Shown here piece after piece: positions 8,573 to 18,638 of a stretch of 64,000 bases of DNA. The first letter of the stretch is position 1; every line of letters begins with the position of its first letter. The stretch covers positions 1-64,000 of the forward strand of contig NZ_JACHXM010000007.1 in NCBI RefSeq assembly GCF_014192055.1. Direction: 5' to 3'. Below the pieces are notes generated by a model. That model was not told where the DNA came from and did not search any database. It saw only the letters and a program-made list of their open reading frames with translations. Both the position numbers and the translations under genes were made by a program. The stretch comes from Halomonas organivorans. GTDB lineage: Bacteria > Pseudomonadota > Gammaproteobacteria > Pseudomonadales > Halomonadaceae.

Positions 8573-11251
8573 TCACACCTCGAGCGGGTTGGGCTTGTTG
8601 GGGTCGATGCCATACTTCTCGATGGCCTCGCCAACGACCTTGCGATCGATCTCGCCGCGGTCGGCCAGCGCCTTGAGCGCAGCCACGGTGACGAAGTAGC
8701 GGTTGACCTCGAAGAAGTGACGCAGCTTCTCGCGGGTATCGGAGCGGCCGTAGCCGTCGGTCCCGAGTACATGGTAGTCGGTCGGCACCCAGGCGCGGAC
8801 CTGGTCGGCGAACAGCTTCATGTAATCGGTGGAGACGATGGCCGGGCCCTGGCGGCCCTCCAGGCAGGCGGTGACGTGGGGCTTGCCCGGTTCCTCGGTC
8901 GGCTTGAGGAACGCCTGGCGATCGATCTCCAGGGCCTCGCGACGCAGCTCGTTGAAGCTGGTGACGCTCCAGATGTCGGCGCCCACGCCCCACTCCTCGC
9001 TGAGCAGTTCGGCGGCAGCCTCGACCTCACGCAGGATGGTGCCGCAGCCCATCAACTGGACGCGCGCCTTCTTGCCTTCGGTCTCGCGCAGCAGGTACAT
9101 GCCCTTGATGATGTCGTCGGCAGGCACTTCCTCGAGGGCCGGCTGCTCGTAGTTCTCGTTCATCACCGTCAGGTAGTAGAAGCAGTTCTCCTTGTCGGCG
9201 AACATGCGCTTCAGACCGTCCTGGATAATGACCGCCACCTCGTGGGCATAGGTCGGATCATAGCTGCGGCAGTTGGGGATCATCGAGGCCTGGAGGTGGC
9301 TATGACCATCCTGGTGCTGCAGGCCCTCGCCGTTGAGGGTGGTGCGACCGGCGGTGCCGCCGACCAGGAAGCCACGAGCCTGCATGTCGCCGGCGGCCCA
9401 GGCCAGGTCACCGATGCGCTGGAAGCCGAACATCGAGTAGTAGATGTAGAACGGCAGCAGCGGCAGCCCGTGGTTGCTGTAGGAGGTGGCAGCGGCGATC
9501 CACGAGGACATGGCGCCCGCCTCGGTGATGCCCTCTTCGAGCACCTGGCCGGCCTTGTCCTCGCGATAGAACATCAGCTGGCCCTTGTCCATGGGCTCGT
9601 ACTTCTGGCCCTCGGAGGTATAGATGCCGAGCTGGCGGAACATGCCTTCCATGCCGAAGGTACGCGCCTCGTCGGGCACGATCGGCACTACCTGCTTGCC
9701 GAAGCCCTTGTGCTTGACCAGGCCGGTCAGGATGCGCACGAAGGCCATGGTGGTGGAGACTTCACGCCCCTTGGAACCGCCGGTCTGGGAAGAGAATATC
9801 TTGTCGTCGAGGCCCGGGATGTCCAGTGCCTGGAAGTCCGGGTTACGCGCCGGCAGGTAGCCACCCAGGCGCTCGCGCTGGAGATGCATGTACTTCATCT
9901 CAGGCGAGTCGTCCGACGGCTTGTAGTACGGCATCTCGTTCTCGATCGCCTCGTCGGACACCGGAATGCCGAAGCGGTCGCGGAACTTCTTCAACACGTC
10001 CTGATCGTCGATCGACTTGACCTGGTGGGCCTCGTTGTCGGCCTCACCGCCGGCGGCGCCCAACCCATAGCCCTTGACGGTATGCGCCAGGATCACGGTG
10101 GGACGGCCGTTGGCATTGTGGAAGGCCTCATGATAGGCCGCATAGACCTTGAACGGGTCGTGGCCGCCGCGATTGAGCTTCCAGATGTCCTCGTCGGACA
10201 GGTCCTCGACCATCTTGGCGGTCTCGGGATACTTGCCGAAGAAGTGCTCGCGAGTATAAGCGCCACCGTTGGCCTTGCAGTTCTGGTACTCGCCGTCGAC
10301 GGTCTCGTCCATCAGCTTCTGCAGGACGCCCTTGTTGTCCTTCTCGAACAGCGGATCCCACAGGCGGCCCCAGACCACCTTGATGACGTTCCAGCCGGCG
10401 CCGCGGAACACGCCCTCGAGCTCGTCCATGATCCGCGAGTTGCCGCGCACCGGACCGTCGAGACGCTGCAGGTTGCAGTTGATGACGAAATTGAGGTTGT
10501 CGAGCTTCTCGCGGCTGGCCAGGTGAATGGCCCCCAGCGTCTCGGGCTCGTCACACTCGCCGTCGCCCAGGAAGGCCCAGACCTTGCGGTCGTGCATGGG
10601 CTGCAGGCCACGCTGATCCAGGTACTTCATGACGTGGGCCTGATAGATCGCCATGATCGGGCCCAGGCCCATGGACACGGTCGGCAGCTGCCAGTAGTCC
10701 GGCATCAGCCAGGGGTGCGGATAGGACGACAGGCCGTCACCGTCCACCTCCTGGCGGTACTTGTCCATCTGATCTTCGGTGAGGCGGCCTTCCAGGAAGG
10801 AGCGTGCATAGATGCCCGGCGAGCTGTGGCCCTGGATGAACACCAGGTCGCCCTGGAAGTCGCCGTTGGCCGCGCGGAAGAAGTGGTTGAAGCCCACGTC
10901 ATAGAGTGTCGCCGAGGACATGAAGCTGGCCAGGTGACCGCCGATGCCCTTGTTCGCCTTGTTGGCGCGGGTGACCATGGCGGCCATGTTCCAGCGGATC
11001 AGCGAGCGGATGCGACGTTCCATGAAGAGATCGCCCGGCATCGGCGCCTCGCGGTGCACCGGAATGGTGTTGCGATGCGGCGTCGTGACCGAGAAAGGTA
11101 CCTGCATACCGTCGCGGCGGTAGCGATCCGCCAGGCGAGTCATCAGGTACCGGGCGCGTTCCTCGCCCTCGTGATCCAGAACCGATTCCAGGGAATCCAG
11201 CCATTCCTGGGTTTCGACCGGATCGAGATCTTCTCTTGTCTCAAGACTCAT
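8573..11251 (-). CDS. aceE: Pyruvate dehydrogenase E1 component, homodimeric type
   Basis: Thiamine-diphosphate-dependent decarboxylase that passes the acetyl group to AceF, 892 residues (E. coli 887). The ThDP motif GDGECDEPET...NCN is clear near residues 230-262, and the family N-terminus SLETREDLDPVETQEWLDSL is present. The start at 11251 was chosen because GGAGAG lies 8 bases upstream. The frame stays open for 34 further codons with no second ribosome site I trust. It is the first gene of the aceE-aceF operon and has a 341-base leader and intergenic region upstream. Confidence 0.97.
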   Translation of the reverse strand: MSLETREDLDPVETQEWLDSLESVLDHEGEERARYLMTRLADRYRRDGMQVPFSVTTPHRNTIPVHREAPMPGDLFMERRIRSLIRWNMAAMVTRANKANKGIGGHLASFMSSATLYDVGFNHFFRAANGDFQGDLVFIQGHSSPGIYARSFLEGRLTEDQMDKYRQEVDGDGLSSYPHPWLMPDYWQLPTVSMGLGPIMAIYQAHVMKYLDQRGLQPMHDRKVWAFLGDGECDEPETLGAIHLASREKLDNLNFVINCNLQRLDGPVRGNSRIMDELEGVFRGAGWNVIKVVWGRLWDPLFEKDNKGVLQKLMDETVDGEYQNCKANGGAYTREHFFGKYPETAKMVEDLSDEDIWKLNRGGHDPFKVYAAYHEAFHNANGRPTVILAHTVKGYGLGAAGGEADNEAHQVKSIDDQDVLKKFRDRFGIPVSDEAIENEMPYYKPSDDSPEMKYMHLQRERLGGYLPARNPDFQALDIPGLDDKIFSSQTGGSKGREVSTTMAFVRILTGLVKHKGFGKQVVPIVPDEARTFGMEGMFRQLGIYTSEGQKYEPMDKGQLMFYREDKAGQVLEEGITEAGAMSSWIAAATSYSNHGLPLLPFYIYYSMFGFQRIGDLAWAAGDMQARGFLVGGTAGRTTLNGEGLQHQDGHSHLQASMIPNCRSYDPTYAHEVAVIIQDGLKRMFADKENCFYYLTVMNENYEQPALEEVPADDIIKGMYLLRETEGKKARVQLMGCGTILREVEAAAELLSEEWGVGADIWSVTSFNELRREALEIDRQAFLKPTEEPGKPHVTACLEGRQGPAIVSTDYMKLFADQVRAWVPTDYHVLGTDGYGRSDTREKLRHFFEVNRYFVTVAALKALADRGEIDRKVVGEAIEKYGIDPNKPNPLEV

Positions 11252-11592
11252 AGACGTCTCTCCGAATGACGTTGGGGGCAACAGCCCCGCAGCAAGGGGG
11301 TGTGGCGCTTGAGTGGCGGTCATGGAAGGATCACCTCCATGCCGGTTTTCCAAGGTTGTAGTCGTTTTACAAGTCAGCGCGACCGTTATCGTCGGGTGCG
11401 CTGACGATACCGCAAACGCTGGCGGCTGCCAATTGAAGCAGAACTGGAAAACATTTTCAAAACCAAATATCGGCCCGACATGCCCGACTCCGGGGCTATG
11501 GCGACATGATCGACGGCGATGCCCGCCGCAAGAGCTCTGTGATTCACCTCATCGGTCACAGCGACGTCGCTGGATACCATAAAAACGTTTTA
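11252..11592. other. Gene-free interval between ampD and aceE
   Basis: This 341-base interval holds no gene I can support. It contains a candidate aceE promoter (11404-11432), an A/T-rich stretch with GAAAACATTTTC near 11448-11460, and a small AAAACGTTTT palindrome next to the ampD stop. I see no clear PdhR-type operator (AATTGGT...ACCAATT). The short frames in it lack ribosome sites and recognisable content. Confidence 0.7.
11404..11432 (-). promoter_or_regulatory. Candidate sigma-70 promoter of aceEF
   Basis: On the minus strand TTGGCA (11432-11427) and TATCGT (11409-11404) are exactly 17 bases apart, predicting a leader of about 145 bases before aceE. The -35 is strong and the -10 moderate. 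The long leader leaves room for regulation. Confidence 0.45.
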
Positions 11593-12162
11593 TTACGCAG
11601 AAATGTCCATCGACGACAGCCACTGACGGAAATAGGCCCAGTCGAAGGCCGGCCCCGGATCGGTCTTGCGTAGTGGCGCAACATGGGCATGGCTGGTGAT
11701 CCGCTCGTGCGTCAAGCGCGGATAGGCGTCCAGCAGCGCCCGGGTGGCGCGTGCCAGGGTCCGGTACTGGGCCGCCGTGTAGGGCGATACCTCGTCACCC
11801 TCGAGCTCGATGCCGACCGCAAAATCGTTGAGGCCGGTGCGCTCGACGCCGCCATCGCGCCAGCGCGAGCGTCCGGCATGCCAGGCCCGGCCGTGGAAGG
11901 GCACGAACTGCACGCACTCGCCGTCGCGGCGAATCAAGAGATGCGCCGAGACCCGCAGGTCGGCGATCTCGGCGAAGAAAGGATGCCCGGCTGGATCCAG
12001 GCGATTGGTGAACAGCCGCTCGATGGCATCACCGCCGAACTCTCCCGGCGGCAGGCTGATGGAGTGCAGCACCAGCAGCGAGACCTCGCCGTCCGGTCGC
12101 GCATTGTGATTGGGTGACGGCACCCGGCGGGCTCCCGCGAGCCAGCCCTCTTGAATCGGCAT
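11593..12162 (-). CDS. ampD: 1,6-anhydro-N-acetylmuramyl-L-alanine amidase AmpD
   Basis: Cytoplasmic zinc amidase that removes the peptide from anhydro-muropeptides during cell-wall recycling. Its loss induces AmpC beta-lactamase in species that have the ampR/ampC system. The 189-residue length matches the family. Zinc ligands fit H33, H158 and D168 (in KTDPGPAFDW), with catalytic-type E120 in GIELEG. The ATG at 12162 is preceded by GGGGGAAAG. It is divergent from nadC across 77 bases, an arrangement conserved in many gammaproteobacteria. No ampE follows. Confidence 0.94.
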   Translation of the reverse strand: MPIQEGWLAGARRVPSPNHNARPDGEVSLLVLHSISLPPGEFGGDAIERLFTNRLDPAGHPFFAEIADLRVSAHLLIRRDGECVQFVPFHGRAWHAGRSRWRDGGVERTGLNDFAVGIELEGDEVSPYTAAQYRTLARATRALLDAYPRLTHERITSHAHVAPLRKTDPGPAFDWAYFRQWLSSMDISA

Positions 12163-12170
12163 CTTTCCCC

Positions 12171-12201
12171 CTGACGTCGGCCCTGGCGTTTCCCCTATAA
12201 T
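12171..12201 (+). promoter_or_regulatory. Candidate nadC promoter
   Basis: A perfect -10 TATAAT (12196-12201) has CTGACG at 12171-12176 as a -35, 19 bases upstream, which is slightly long. It lies about 40 bases before the nadC start, in the shared ampD/nadC intergenic region. Confidence 0.45.
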
Positions 12202-12203
12202 GA

Positions 12204-13091
<888 letters not shown>

Positions 13092-13095
13092 GGGT

Positions 13096-13635
13096 TCAGG
13101 CGTCGCGTAGCGCCAGCGGCTTCTCGAGGTGGCGACGCTGCAGCCGCTGGCCGCCACGCTCGACCCACTCCTCTCGCACCCGCGCCCAGCCCTTCCGCTC
13201 GAGGCCGTCGGCCATCACCAGGCTGGCGTCGATGCTCATCCGCTCGGCGCCCCGCTCGCGAAGCAGCCGTTCGGCATGCCCGAGCAGGGCGCTGCCGATA
13301 CCGCGGCGCGCCAGCGACGGCCAGACGTACAGCGACTCCACGTAGTCTCGGGGCTCATCCAGTTCGAGGAAGGCCACGCAGCGGCCGTCGCAGGTCGCCA
13401 CCAGCGTCGTGTAGAGGGCCTGGCGGGCGACCCAGGCGCTGCCCTCCCGGGGCAGTACCGCCGCCCAAGCCTCCCGGGCGGACAGCTCATAGTGGCCCAT
13501 GGCGCCCTGCATGACGGCGTGGTGAAAGACCTCGGCCTGGTCGGCGCCGTCCTGGCACCGAGCCTCGCGGTAGAGGATGCGCGGTGTCCTGGCGGTGGCA
13601 GGGGCTTCCCCGCGTGCGGTGTCGATATGACCCAT
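13096..13635 (-). CDS. GNAT-family N-acetyltransferase
   Basis: A 179-residue acetyltransferase of unknown substrate. The acetyl-CoA binding core is visible as YVESLYVWPSLARRGIGSAL (about residues 112-131), the R/Q-x-x-G-x-G/A signature, followed by an amphipathic helix. The C-terminal half has a YJdJ-like layout typical of stand-alone GNATs. The ATG at 13635 has AGGAAG upstream. It is convergent with nadC (4-base gap) and divergent from trmO. I do not recognise a specific subfamily. Confidence 0.85.
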   Translation of the reverse strand: MGHIDTARGEAPATARTPRILYREARCQDGADQAEVFHHAVMQGAMGHYELSAREAWAAVLPREGSAWVARQALYTTLVATCDGRCVAFLELDEPRDYVESLYVWPSLARRGIGSALLGHAERLLRERGAERMSIDASLVMADGLERKGWARVREEWVERGGQRLQRRHLEKPLALRDA

Positions 13636-13727
13636 GAAGGACTTCCTGCGATGATGAAGACGCCAAGAGACTACCGAAGCGGCGCTGCCGCGCCAATGCC
13701 TTACCGCGACAGCCACCGGATTCCCGC

Positions 13728-14450
13728 ATGAACGACACCTCCGACGCCTTCGCCCTGACGCCGGTTGGGCACATCGAGAGCGACTACCCCGACAAGTTCG
13801 GGATTCCCCGCCAGCCGGGGCTCGCCGACGCCGCGCGAGCCCGCCTGGTGCTGCTGTCGCCCTTCGACGACCCGCTGGCAGTGCGCGGTCTGGAAGCCTT
13901 CAGCCACCTGTGGCTGACCTTCGTCTTCCACCTGAGTCCCGAGCGCTGGACGCCGCTGGTGCGCCCGCCACGCCTGGGCGGCAACGCCAAGGTCGGAGTG
14001 TTCGCCAGCCGCAGCACCCATCGCCCCAATCGCCTGGGGCTGTCGCTGGTCGAGCTCGAGAACATCGATACACGGGACGGCGTTTGCCTGACGCTGCGCG
14101 GCGCCGACCTGGTCGACGGCACCCCGGTGCTCGACATCAAGCCCTACCTGCCCTGGGCGGAAGCCCGCCCCGAAGCCCGCGCCGGCTTCGCCCCAGCCGC
14201 TCCGACCGCCCTGCCCGTAAGCCTCGCCCCGGCCGCCGAAGCGGCCCTGTGCGCCCGTCCCGACGGCGACTCGCTGCGCGCACTTATCCATCAGGTGCTG
14301 GCCCAGGACCCCCGCCCCGCCTATCGAAAGGGCGCCGAGGAGCGCGTCTATGGGGTGCGTCTGCGCGACGTGGACGTGCGCTTCCGGGCCGTGGTTGAAG
14401 GAAGTGGCATCGTGCAGCTACGAGTGCTTACGGTGGTCCCCTGCGAATAA
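13728..14450 (+). CDS. trmO: tRNA (t6A37-N6)-methyltransferase TrmO
   Basis: TrmO (YaeB, TsaA family) adds a methyl group to t6A37 to give m6t6A in tRNA-Thr, using SAM bound in a beta-barrel fold. The 240-residue protein shows HIESDYPDKFGIPRQPGL at residues 13-30, LEAFSHLWLTFVFH, and GVFASRSTHRPNRLGLS, all diagnostic of the family. The C-terminal YGVRLRDVDVRFR region is also typical. It lies convergent with the AraC-type gene, with a 39-base gap. Confidence 0.94.
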   Translation: MNDTSDAFALTPVGHIESDYPDKFGIPRQPGLADAARARLVLLSPFDDPLAVRGLEAFSHLWLTFVFHLSPERWTPLVRPPRLGGNAKVGVFASRSTHRPNRLGLSLVELENIDTRDGVCLTLRGADLVDGTPVLDIKPYLPWAEARPEARAGFAPAAPTALPVSLAPAAEAALCARPDGDSLRALIHQVLAQDPRPAYRKGAEERVYGVRLRDVDVRFRAVVEGSGIVQLRVLTVVPCE

Positions 14451-14489
14451 TGCCTTAGGGCGTCGTCATTCTCTGCATTCTCGGGTGGC

Positions 14490-15350
14490 TCATGATACAC
14501 GGGCAGAATAGTCATCGATCGCCTTCTGGTACTGGCTGGGCGAGGCCCCGATATGGCGGCGAAAGAAGCGCGTGAAGTGGCCCTGCTCAGAAAATCCCAA
14601 GGTTTCAGACAAGTTACCCAGGGTGCCGGAGCGATTGTCGGATAGACCGCGAAACGCCATCTGCATCTTGCCGATATTGGCAAACATCTGCGGCGTCATG
14701 CCGGTGTTCTTCTTGAACAGGGTAAAGAAATGTGCGCGGGAAAGGCCGCACTGGCGGGCAATGCCCTCCATGTCGAGTTCCCCCTGGGGGTGGTCGAGGA
14801 TGAACTGGCTTGCCTGGCGAATTCTTGCATCGTAGAAGTCGCTGGCAACCCCCACCCTCAGCCTGGCCAAGTGGCGCCAGTCGGAATGTTTCTCGGTGAT
14901 GCCGATCATCAAATCACAAAGCAACTCTTCCAGCCTGTCCTGAGGCACCAGACCGAAACAGAACATGGCGTCGACCAGCAGGTCGGCATGGTGTCGCATG
15001 CGAGGCGAGAGTTCGATGCAGGGGGTGGAGAAGAAATCGGGTCGGCCACTTAATGCCAATCCCCGCTGCAAGGCCGCCAACCAACTCGGCTCGATATACA
15101 GCGCCAGGATCAGGGTATCGGCGGCACCACGCTGGTGGTCGTAGAAGTGAGGCTCCCAGGCGTTGATAAGCACCGCCGTCCTGTTGGTCAGCGGCAACCT
15201 GCGGTCACGCACCGAGAAGTAGGTATCCTCTCCGGAGACCTTGAGCAGTACATGGCATTCGGAATGGGCGTGGGGCACCAGCGAGTCGTCCATGTCCAGC
15301 AGGGCAACGCGACCAAACTCGCCATGCAAAATGCGATGGGCACTCGACAT
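14490..15350 (-). CDS. AraC-family transcriptional regulator, probable regulator of the furoate cluster
   Basis: A 286-residue regulator. The N-terminal half is cupin-like (HAHSECHVLLKVSGED). The C-terminal part (about 190-286) is an AraC double helix-turn-helix, with ARQCGLSRAHFFTLFKKNTG and LGFSEQGHFTRFFRRHIGASPSQYQ. The ATG at 15350 is preceded by GAGGAC. It is the last gene of the minus-strand catabolic cluster, 137 bases after xdhC, and could have its own promoter there. Its role as furoate-responsive activator is inferred from position only; the family usually senses small molecules through the cupin domain. Confidence 0.85.
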   Translation of the reverse strand: MSSAHRILHGEFGRVALLDMDDSLVPHAHSECHVLLKVSGEDTYFSVRDRRLPLTNRTAVLINAWEPHFYDHQRGAADTLILALYIEPSWLAALQRGLALSGRPDFFSTPCIELSPRMRHHADLLVDAMFCFGLVPQDRLEELLCDLMIGITEKHSDWRHLARLRVGVASDFYDARIRQASQFILDHPQGELDMEGIARQCGLSRAHFFTLFKKNTGMTPQMFANIGKMQMAFRGLSDNRSGTLGNLSETLGFSEQGHFTRFFRRHIGASPSQYQKAIDDYSARVS

Positions 15351-15487
15351 GACGTCCTCGTCAGTAGAATTGTAGGGTTGCTGGTTTAAGCCAGCGTACC
15401 ATCTCTTCTCAGCCCCCCGGTCACAGCCAGACCAAAGTCGCACAATGAGCGGCCTGGCCTGCCGCCAATGCCAAGGCAACGACGCCG

Positions 15488-16462
15488 TCAGAGCGCATCA
15501 CGCGATTTCCCGTGGTAGACCCGTACGATATCCGCTACCACGGCCAGGGCGATCTCGGCCGGGGTCTTGCTGCCAATGGCGAGGCCGATAGGCATATGGA
15601 TCCGCTCGATCTCTACCTGGGACAGCCCTCCCGAGCGCATCAGCCGTGTGGCACGGGCATCCGAGGTCCGCTGTGAACCCATCACGCCGATGTAGAAGGC
15701 CTCAGTACGCACCGCCTCGATCATCGCCAGATCGTCGAGGCGAGGATCATGGGTCAGGGCCACCACGGCCGTCGCGGCATGGCATCCCCCCGCCGCGATG
15801 TAGGCCGAAGGCAATTGCGGTACAACCGTCACGCTCTCGACGTGGAACCCTTCGCGTGCCTCCGCGCGGGGGTCACAAACGATGACCTCATGACCCAACA
15901 TCTTGGCGAAGCCGGCACAGGCCTCGGCCACCGGCGAGATGCCGGCCAGCAGCAAGCGCAACACGGGCCCGATACGGATGTCGACCGCCCCGGGGTGCCG
16001 TGCCACGCTCGGCCCTCCAGGCTCCTCATCATTATCGGCCCGAATGGTGCCGGACTCGAGATCGACCCGACGCTTCAGCCGGCGCTGTCCCGACAGAGCC
16101 AGTTGCAGCGCCTCGAGATGCGCCAGCCAGGCATCGTCGGCAGCGTGGTGCTCGATCAGCACCTCCAGTACCCCACCACAGGGCAGGGCGAGGCGTCGGC
16201 TCTCCTCGCGACTTTCGCCGTAGCGACGAAGGGTCACCGGTCGCTTGAAGTCGCCGGCGACGACTTCCTCGAGGAAGGCCTCCTCGACACAGCCACCGGA
16301 TAGCGAGCCGACATACTGACCGTCGCGACGCGCCACTAGCATGGAGCCCGGCCCACGGGGCGCCGAGCCATAGGTCGAGAGCACGGTGCATAGCCAGATG
16401 GGGTGGCCATCACGGACCCAGGCCAGCGCCTGGGTGATCACCTGGGTATCGAGGTCGTGCAT
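15488..16462 (-). CDS. XdhC/CoxI-family molybdenum hydroxylase maturation factor
   Basis: XdhC-family proteins bind molybdenum cofactor and help insert its sulfurated form into xanthine-dehydrogenase-type enzymes. The 324-residue protein has the N-terminal XdhC_CoxI signature LSTYGSAPRGPGSMLV...GSLSGGCVE and a C-terminal Rossmann-like domain (about 165 onward) with VICDPR-type and IGVMGS segments. The ATG at 16462 is preferred over a GTG seven codons upstream because GGAGGGGGGAG precedes it. It lies 26 bases after the transporter and presumably serves the molybdoenzyme encoded at 20161-24504. Confidence 0.9.
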   Translation of the reverse strand: MHDLDTQVITQALAWVRDGHPIWLCTVLSTYGSAPRGPGSMLVARRDGQYVGSLSGGCVEEAFLEEVVAGDFKRPVTLRRYGESREESRRLALPCGGVLEVLIEHHAADDAWLAHLEALQLALSGQRRLKRRVDLESGTIRADNDEEPGGPSVARHPGAVDIRIGPVLRLLLAGISPVAEACAGFAKMLGHEVIVCDPRAEAREGFHVESVTVVPQLPSAYIAAGGCHAATAVVALTHDPRLDDLAMIEAVRTEAFYIGVMGSQRTSDARATRLMRSGGLSQVEIERIHMPIGLAIGSKTPAEIALAVVADIVRVYHGKSRDAL

Positions 16463-16488
16463 CACTCCCCCCTCCTGCTCCACCGCTC

Positions 16489-17766
16489 TCAGTCTGCGAC
16501 CTGGGTCTTCTCTGCCTCGGGATCGAGCGTCTTCTCGCCCAGTAGCAGGGAGACCGCAATCCCACAGACCAGTGCCCAGAAAGGAGCGCTGATTCCCAGC
16601 AGGGTGATGTTACTCATCGCCACCACCAGCGCCACAAAGGCACCGATCTGATGGCCACGATGTCGGGAGAAGGCATGCTGAAAGGCCGCCAACAGCACGC
16701 CGATCATCGCCAGGCCGGCCACGCTGCCGATCAGGGCGCTGGGCAACGCCAGGATGACGGGCACCGCCGCACCGGCAAACAGGCCGAAGGCACAGAACAG
16801 CACGCCGTTCACCAGGGTGGCACCATAGCGCGCACTCTTGTCATCGCCGGCCTGCTCGGAGGAGCAGATGGCCGTCATTGGTCCGGCGATGTTGGCGTTA
16901 TGCCCACCGAGGAGTCCCGCGAGCATGCCGCCGATACCGCTGATGATGGTCATGGCATTGACCGGGGGACGGTAAGACTCGGCCAGCAGCACCCCGGTGG
17001 CCTGGGCATTCTCGGCCCCGATCACTAGTGCTGCCAGCGGTACGGAGATCGCCAGGAAGGCCCCCAGAGTAAAGCTCGGTGCGGTGAACTGCGGCGCGAC
17101 GAAGGCGATATCCACGTCGGCGGGTTGCACGGCGCCCATCGCCACCGCGACGCCGAGGCCGACCACCGCCGCCACCAGCATCGGTGGCACCACCTTGATG
17201 AAGCGCGAGCTGAGGAAGAAGGTCACCACCGCCGTACCGGCGATCCACGGGGCTGCGCCCACCGAGTTCACCGCGCCGATGCCGAAGCGGATCAAGGCGC
17301 CAGCGATCATCGCCATGACGATGGGCATCGGCAGCCAGCGCATGATGCGCCCGACTACCCCGCTCACGCCTAGCGCCAGCACGATCGCCCCGCTCATGAT
17401 GAAGGCGCCGACCGCCTCGCTGAAGGGAATCGTCGCCAGGGCGGTGATCATGATCGCCGCCCCGGGAATCGAGTAGGCGCCGGTGATCGGCTGACGATAG
17501 CGCAAGGCCATGATCAGGCTGATCAGGCCACCCAGGAAGTAGATGGCGAACAGCCAGGCCACGGTCTGGCCATTGCTCAGGTTGCCGGCCTCGGCGGCAC
17601 TGATCACGATCAGCGCCGGCCCCGAGCAACCGAACAGCGCCGCGACGATGCCCGCGCTGATCGACTTGGCGGTGAAGGCCCGTCCCAGGTCCTCCAATAG
17701 TAGGCGTTTGCTGGAGGGAGTGGCCGCTGACGTGGGGCCTGCCCGATTATCGTCGTGTACTTGCAT
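16489..17766 (-). CDS. BenE-family transporter, probable furoate importer
   Basis: A 425-residue inner-membrane protein with about 11-12 hydrophobic segments. It has the BenE (benzoate:H+ symporter) layout, including LLGGHNANIAGPMTAICSSE around residues 286-305 and the early PALIVISAAEAGNLS segment. BenE proteins carry aromatic carboxylates. The location inside a furoyl-CoA pathway operon (42 bases after the hydrolase gene, 26 before xdhC) suggests 2-furoate, a small heteroaromatic carboxylate, as substrate. That substrate is inferred. Confidence 0.82.
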   Translation of the reverse strand: MQVHDDNRAGPTSAATPSSKRLLLEDLGRAFTAKSISAGIVAALFGCSGPALIVISAAEAGNLSNGQTVAWLFAIYFLGGLISLIMALRYRQPITGAYSIPGAAIMITALATIPFSEAVGAFIMSGAIVLALGVSGVVGRIMRWLPMPIVMAMIAGALIRFGIGAVNSVGAAPWIAGTAVVTFFLSSRFIKVVPPMLVAAVVGLGVAVAMGAVQPADVDIAFVAPQFTAPSFTLGAFLAISVPLAALVIGAENAQATGVLLAESYRPPVNAMTIISGIGGMLAGLLGGHNANIAGPMTAICSSEQAGDDKSARYGATLVNGVLFCAFGLFAGAAVPVILALPSALIGSVAGLAMIGVLLAAFQHAFSRHRGHQIGAFVALVVAMSNITLLGISAPFWALVCGIAVSLLLGEKTLDPEAEKTQVAD

Positions 17767-17808
17767 GCGATATCTCCAAGAGGTTGTTGTTGTATCACGG
17801 ACCGACGA

Positions 17809-18612
17809 TCACTCTCCGGTGAACACGGCCTTGCGCTTGCCATGGAAGGCTTCGACACCTTCACGGAAGTCGCGGGAGGAGCGCAGCCGGCTGTAGCAGT
17901 GGCCTTCCATCTCGATCGCCACCGAAAGCGGCGCATCCTCGTTGTCGTTGATCAGGCGCTTGGCGGTGCGCTGGGCAAGCGGCGAGAAGCCACGCAGTTC
18001 ATCCACCAGGGCCTGGGTGGCACTTTCGAGTTGATCGTCGGGGACGCACTCGGTGGCGATACCCCATTCCAGCGCTTGGTGACCGCTAATACGTTTGGCG
18101 CGCATCACCATGTGCTTGGTACGGGCGATGCCGATGATCTTCTGCAATCGGGCCGAGCCACCGGACCCAGGGATCTGTCCCAGTTTCTGCTCCGGCAGCG
18201 CGTAGAGCGTGGTCTCGGAGGCGATGCGGAAATCGCAGGCCAGCGACAGTTCGAAGCCGACGCCGAAGGTGTAGCCACGGTTGGCGACGATCACCGGCTT
18301 CGAGCAGCGCGCGGGAGCGGCCACGTTGTCGGCAAGCTTCGAGACATGCTCCGGTGAGGCCTCGAGGAACCCCTTGATGTCGCCGCCGCTGGAGAAGTGC
18401 TCGCCCTCGGCACGCAGCACGATCACACGCACGCCGTCATGTGCATCCAGCGCCTCGAACACGCGGCGCAACTCGTCGCGCTGGGGCATCGAGATCACGT
18501 TGAGCGGTGGATGGCCGAGGATGATGTCGGCACGCTCGGCCTCGGCGTCGACCTGGACCCTGAAGCCGTCGAAGTCGCTGGCCAGGATGGTGTTCACGTC
18601 GGTGATAGTCAT
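17809..18612 (-). CDS. hmfE: Crotonase-family hydrolase, probable 2-oxoglutaryl-CoA hydrolase
   Basis: A 267-residue enoyl-CoA hydratase/isomerase-fold protein. The oxyanion-hole segments are visible: EGEHFSSGGDIKGF (about 70-83) and NRGYTFGVGFELSLACDFRIA. In the 2-furoate pathway HmfE acts last, releasing CoA from 2-oxoglutaryl-CoA formed after ring opening. The position directly after the CoA ligase (26 bases) matches hmfD-hmfE order. From the sequence alone it could equally be a hydratase or isomerase; the assignment depends on context. Confidence 0.7.
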   Translation of the reverse strand: MTITDVNTILASDFDGFRVQVDAEAERADIILGHPPLNVISMPQRDELRRVFEALDAHDGVRVIVLRAEGEHFSSGGDIKGFLEASPEHVSKLADNVAAPARCSKPVIVANRGYTFGVGFELSLACDFRIASETTLYALPEQKLGQIPGSGGSARLQKIIGIARTKHMVMRAKRISGHQALEWGIATECVPDDQLESATQALVDELRGFSPLAQRTAKRLINDNEDAPLSVAIEMEGHCYSRLRSSRDFREGVEAFHGKRKAVFTGE

Positions 18613-18638
18613 GTCTTGGTTCCTTGTCGGTTTGCTGA

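Noticed and set aside
8522-11269. 915-codon open frame antisense to aceE
   Set aside because: A shadow of aceE. The opposite strand encodes a full pyruvate dehydrogenase E1 with conserved motifs.
11313-11582. 89-codon frame upstream of aceE
   Set aside because: It has no ribosome site, no recognisable product, and lies over the probable aceE promoter on the opposite strand.
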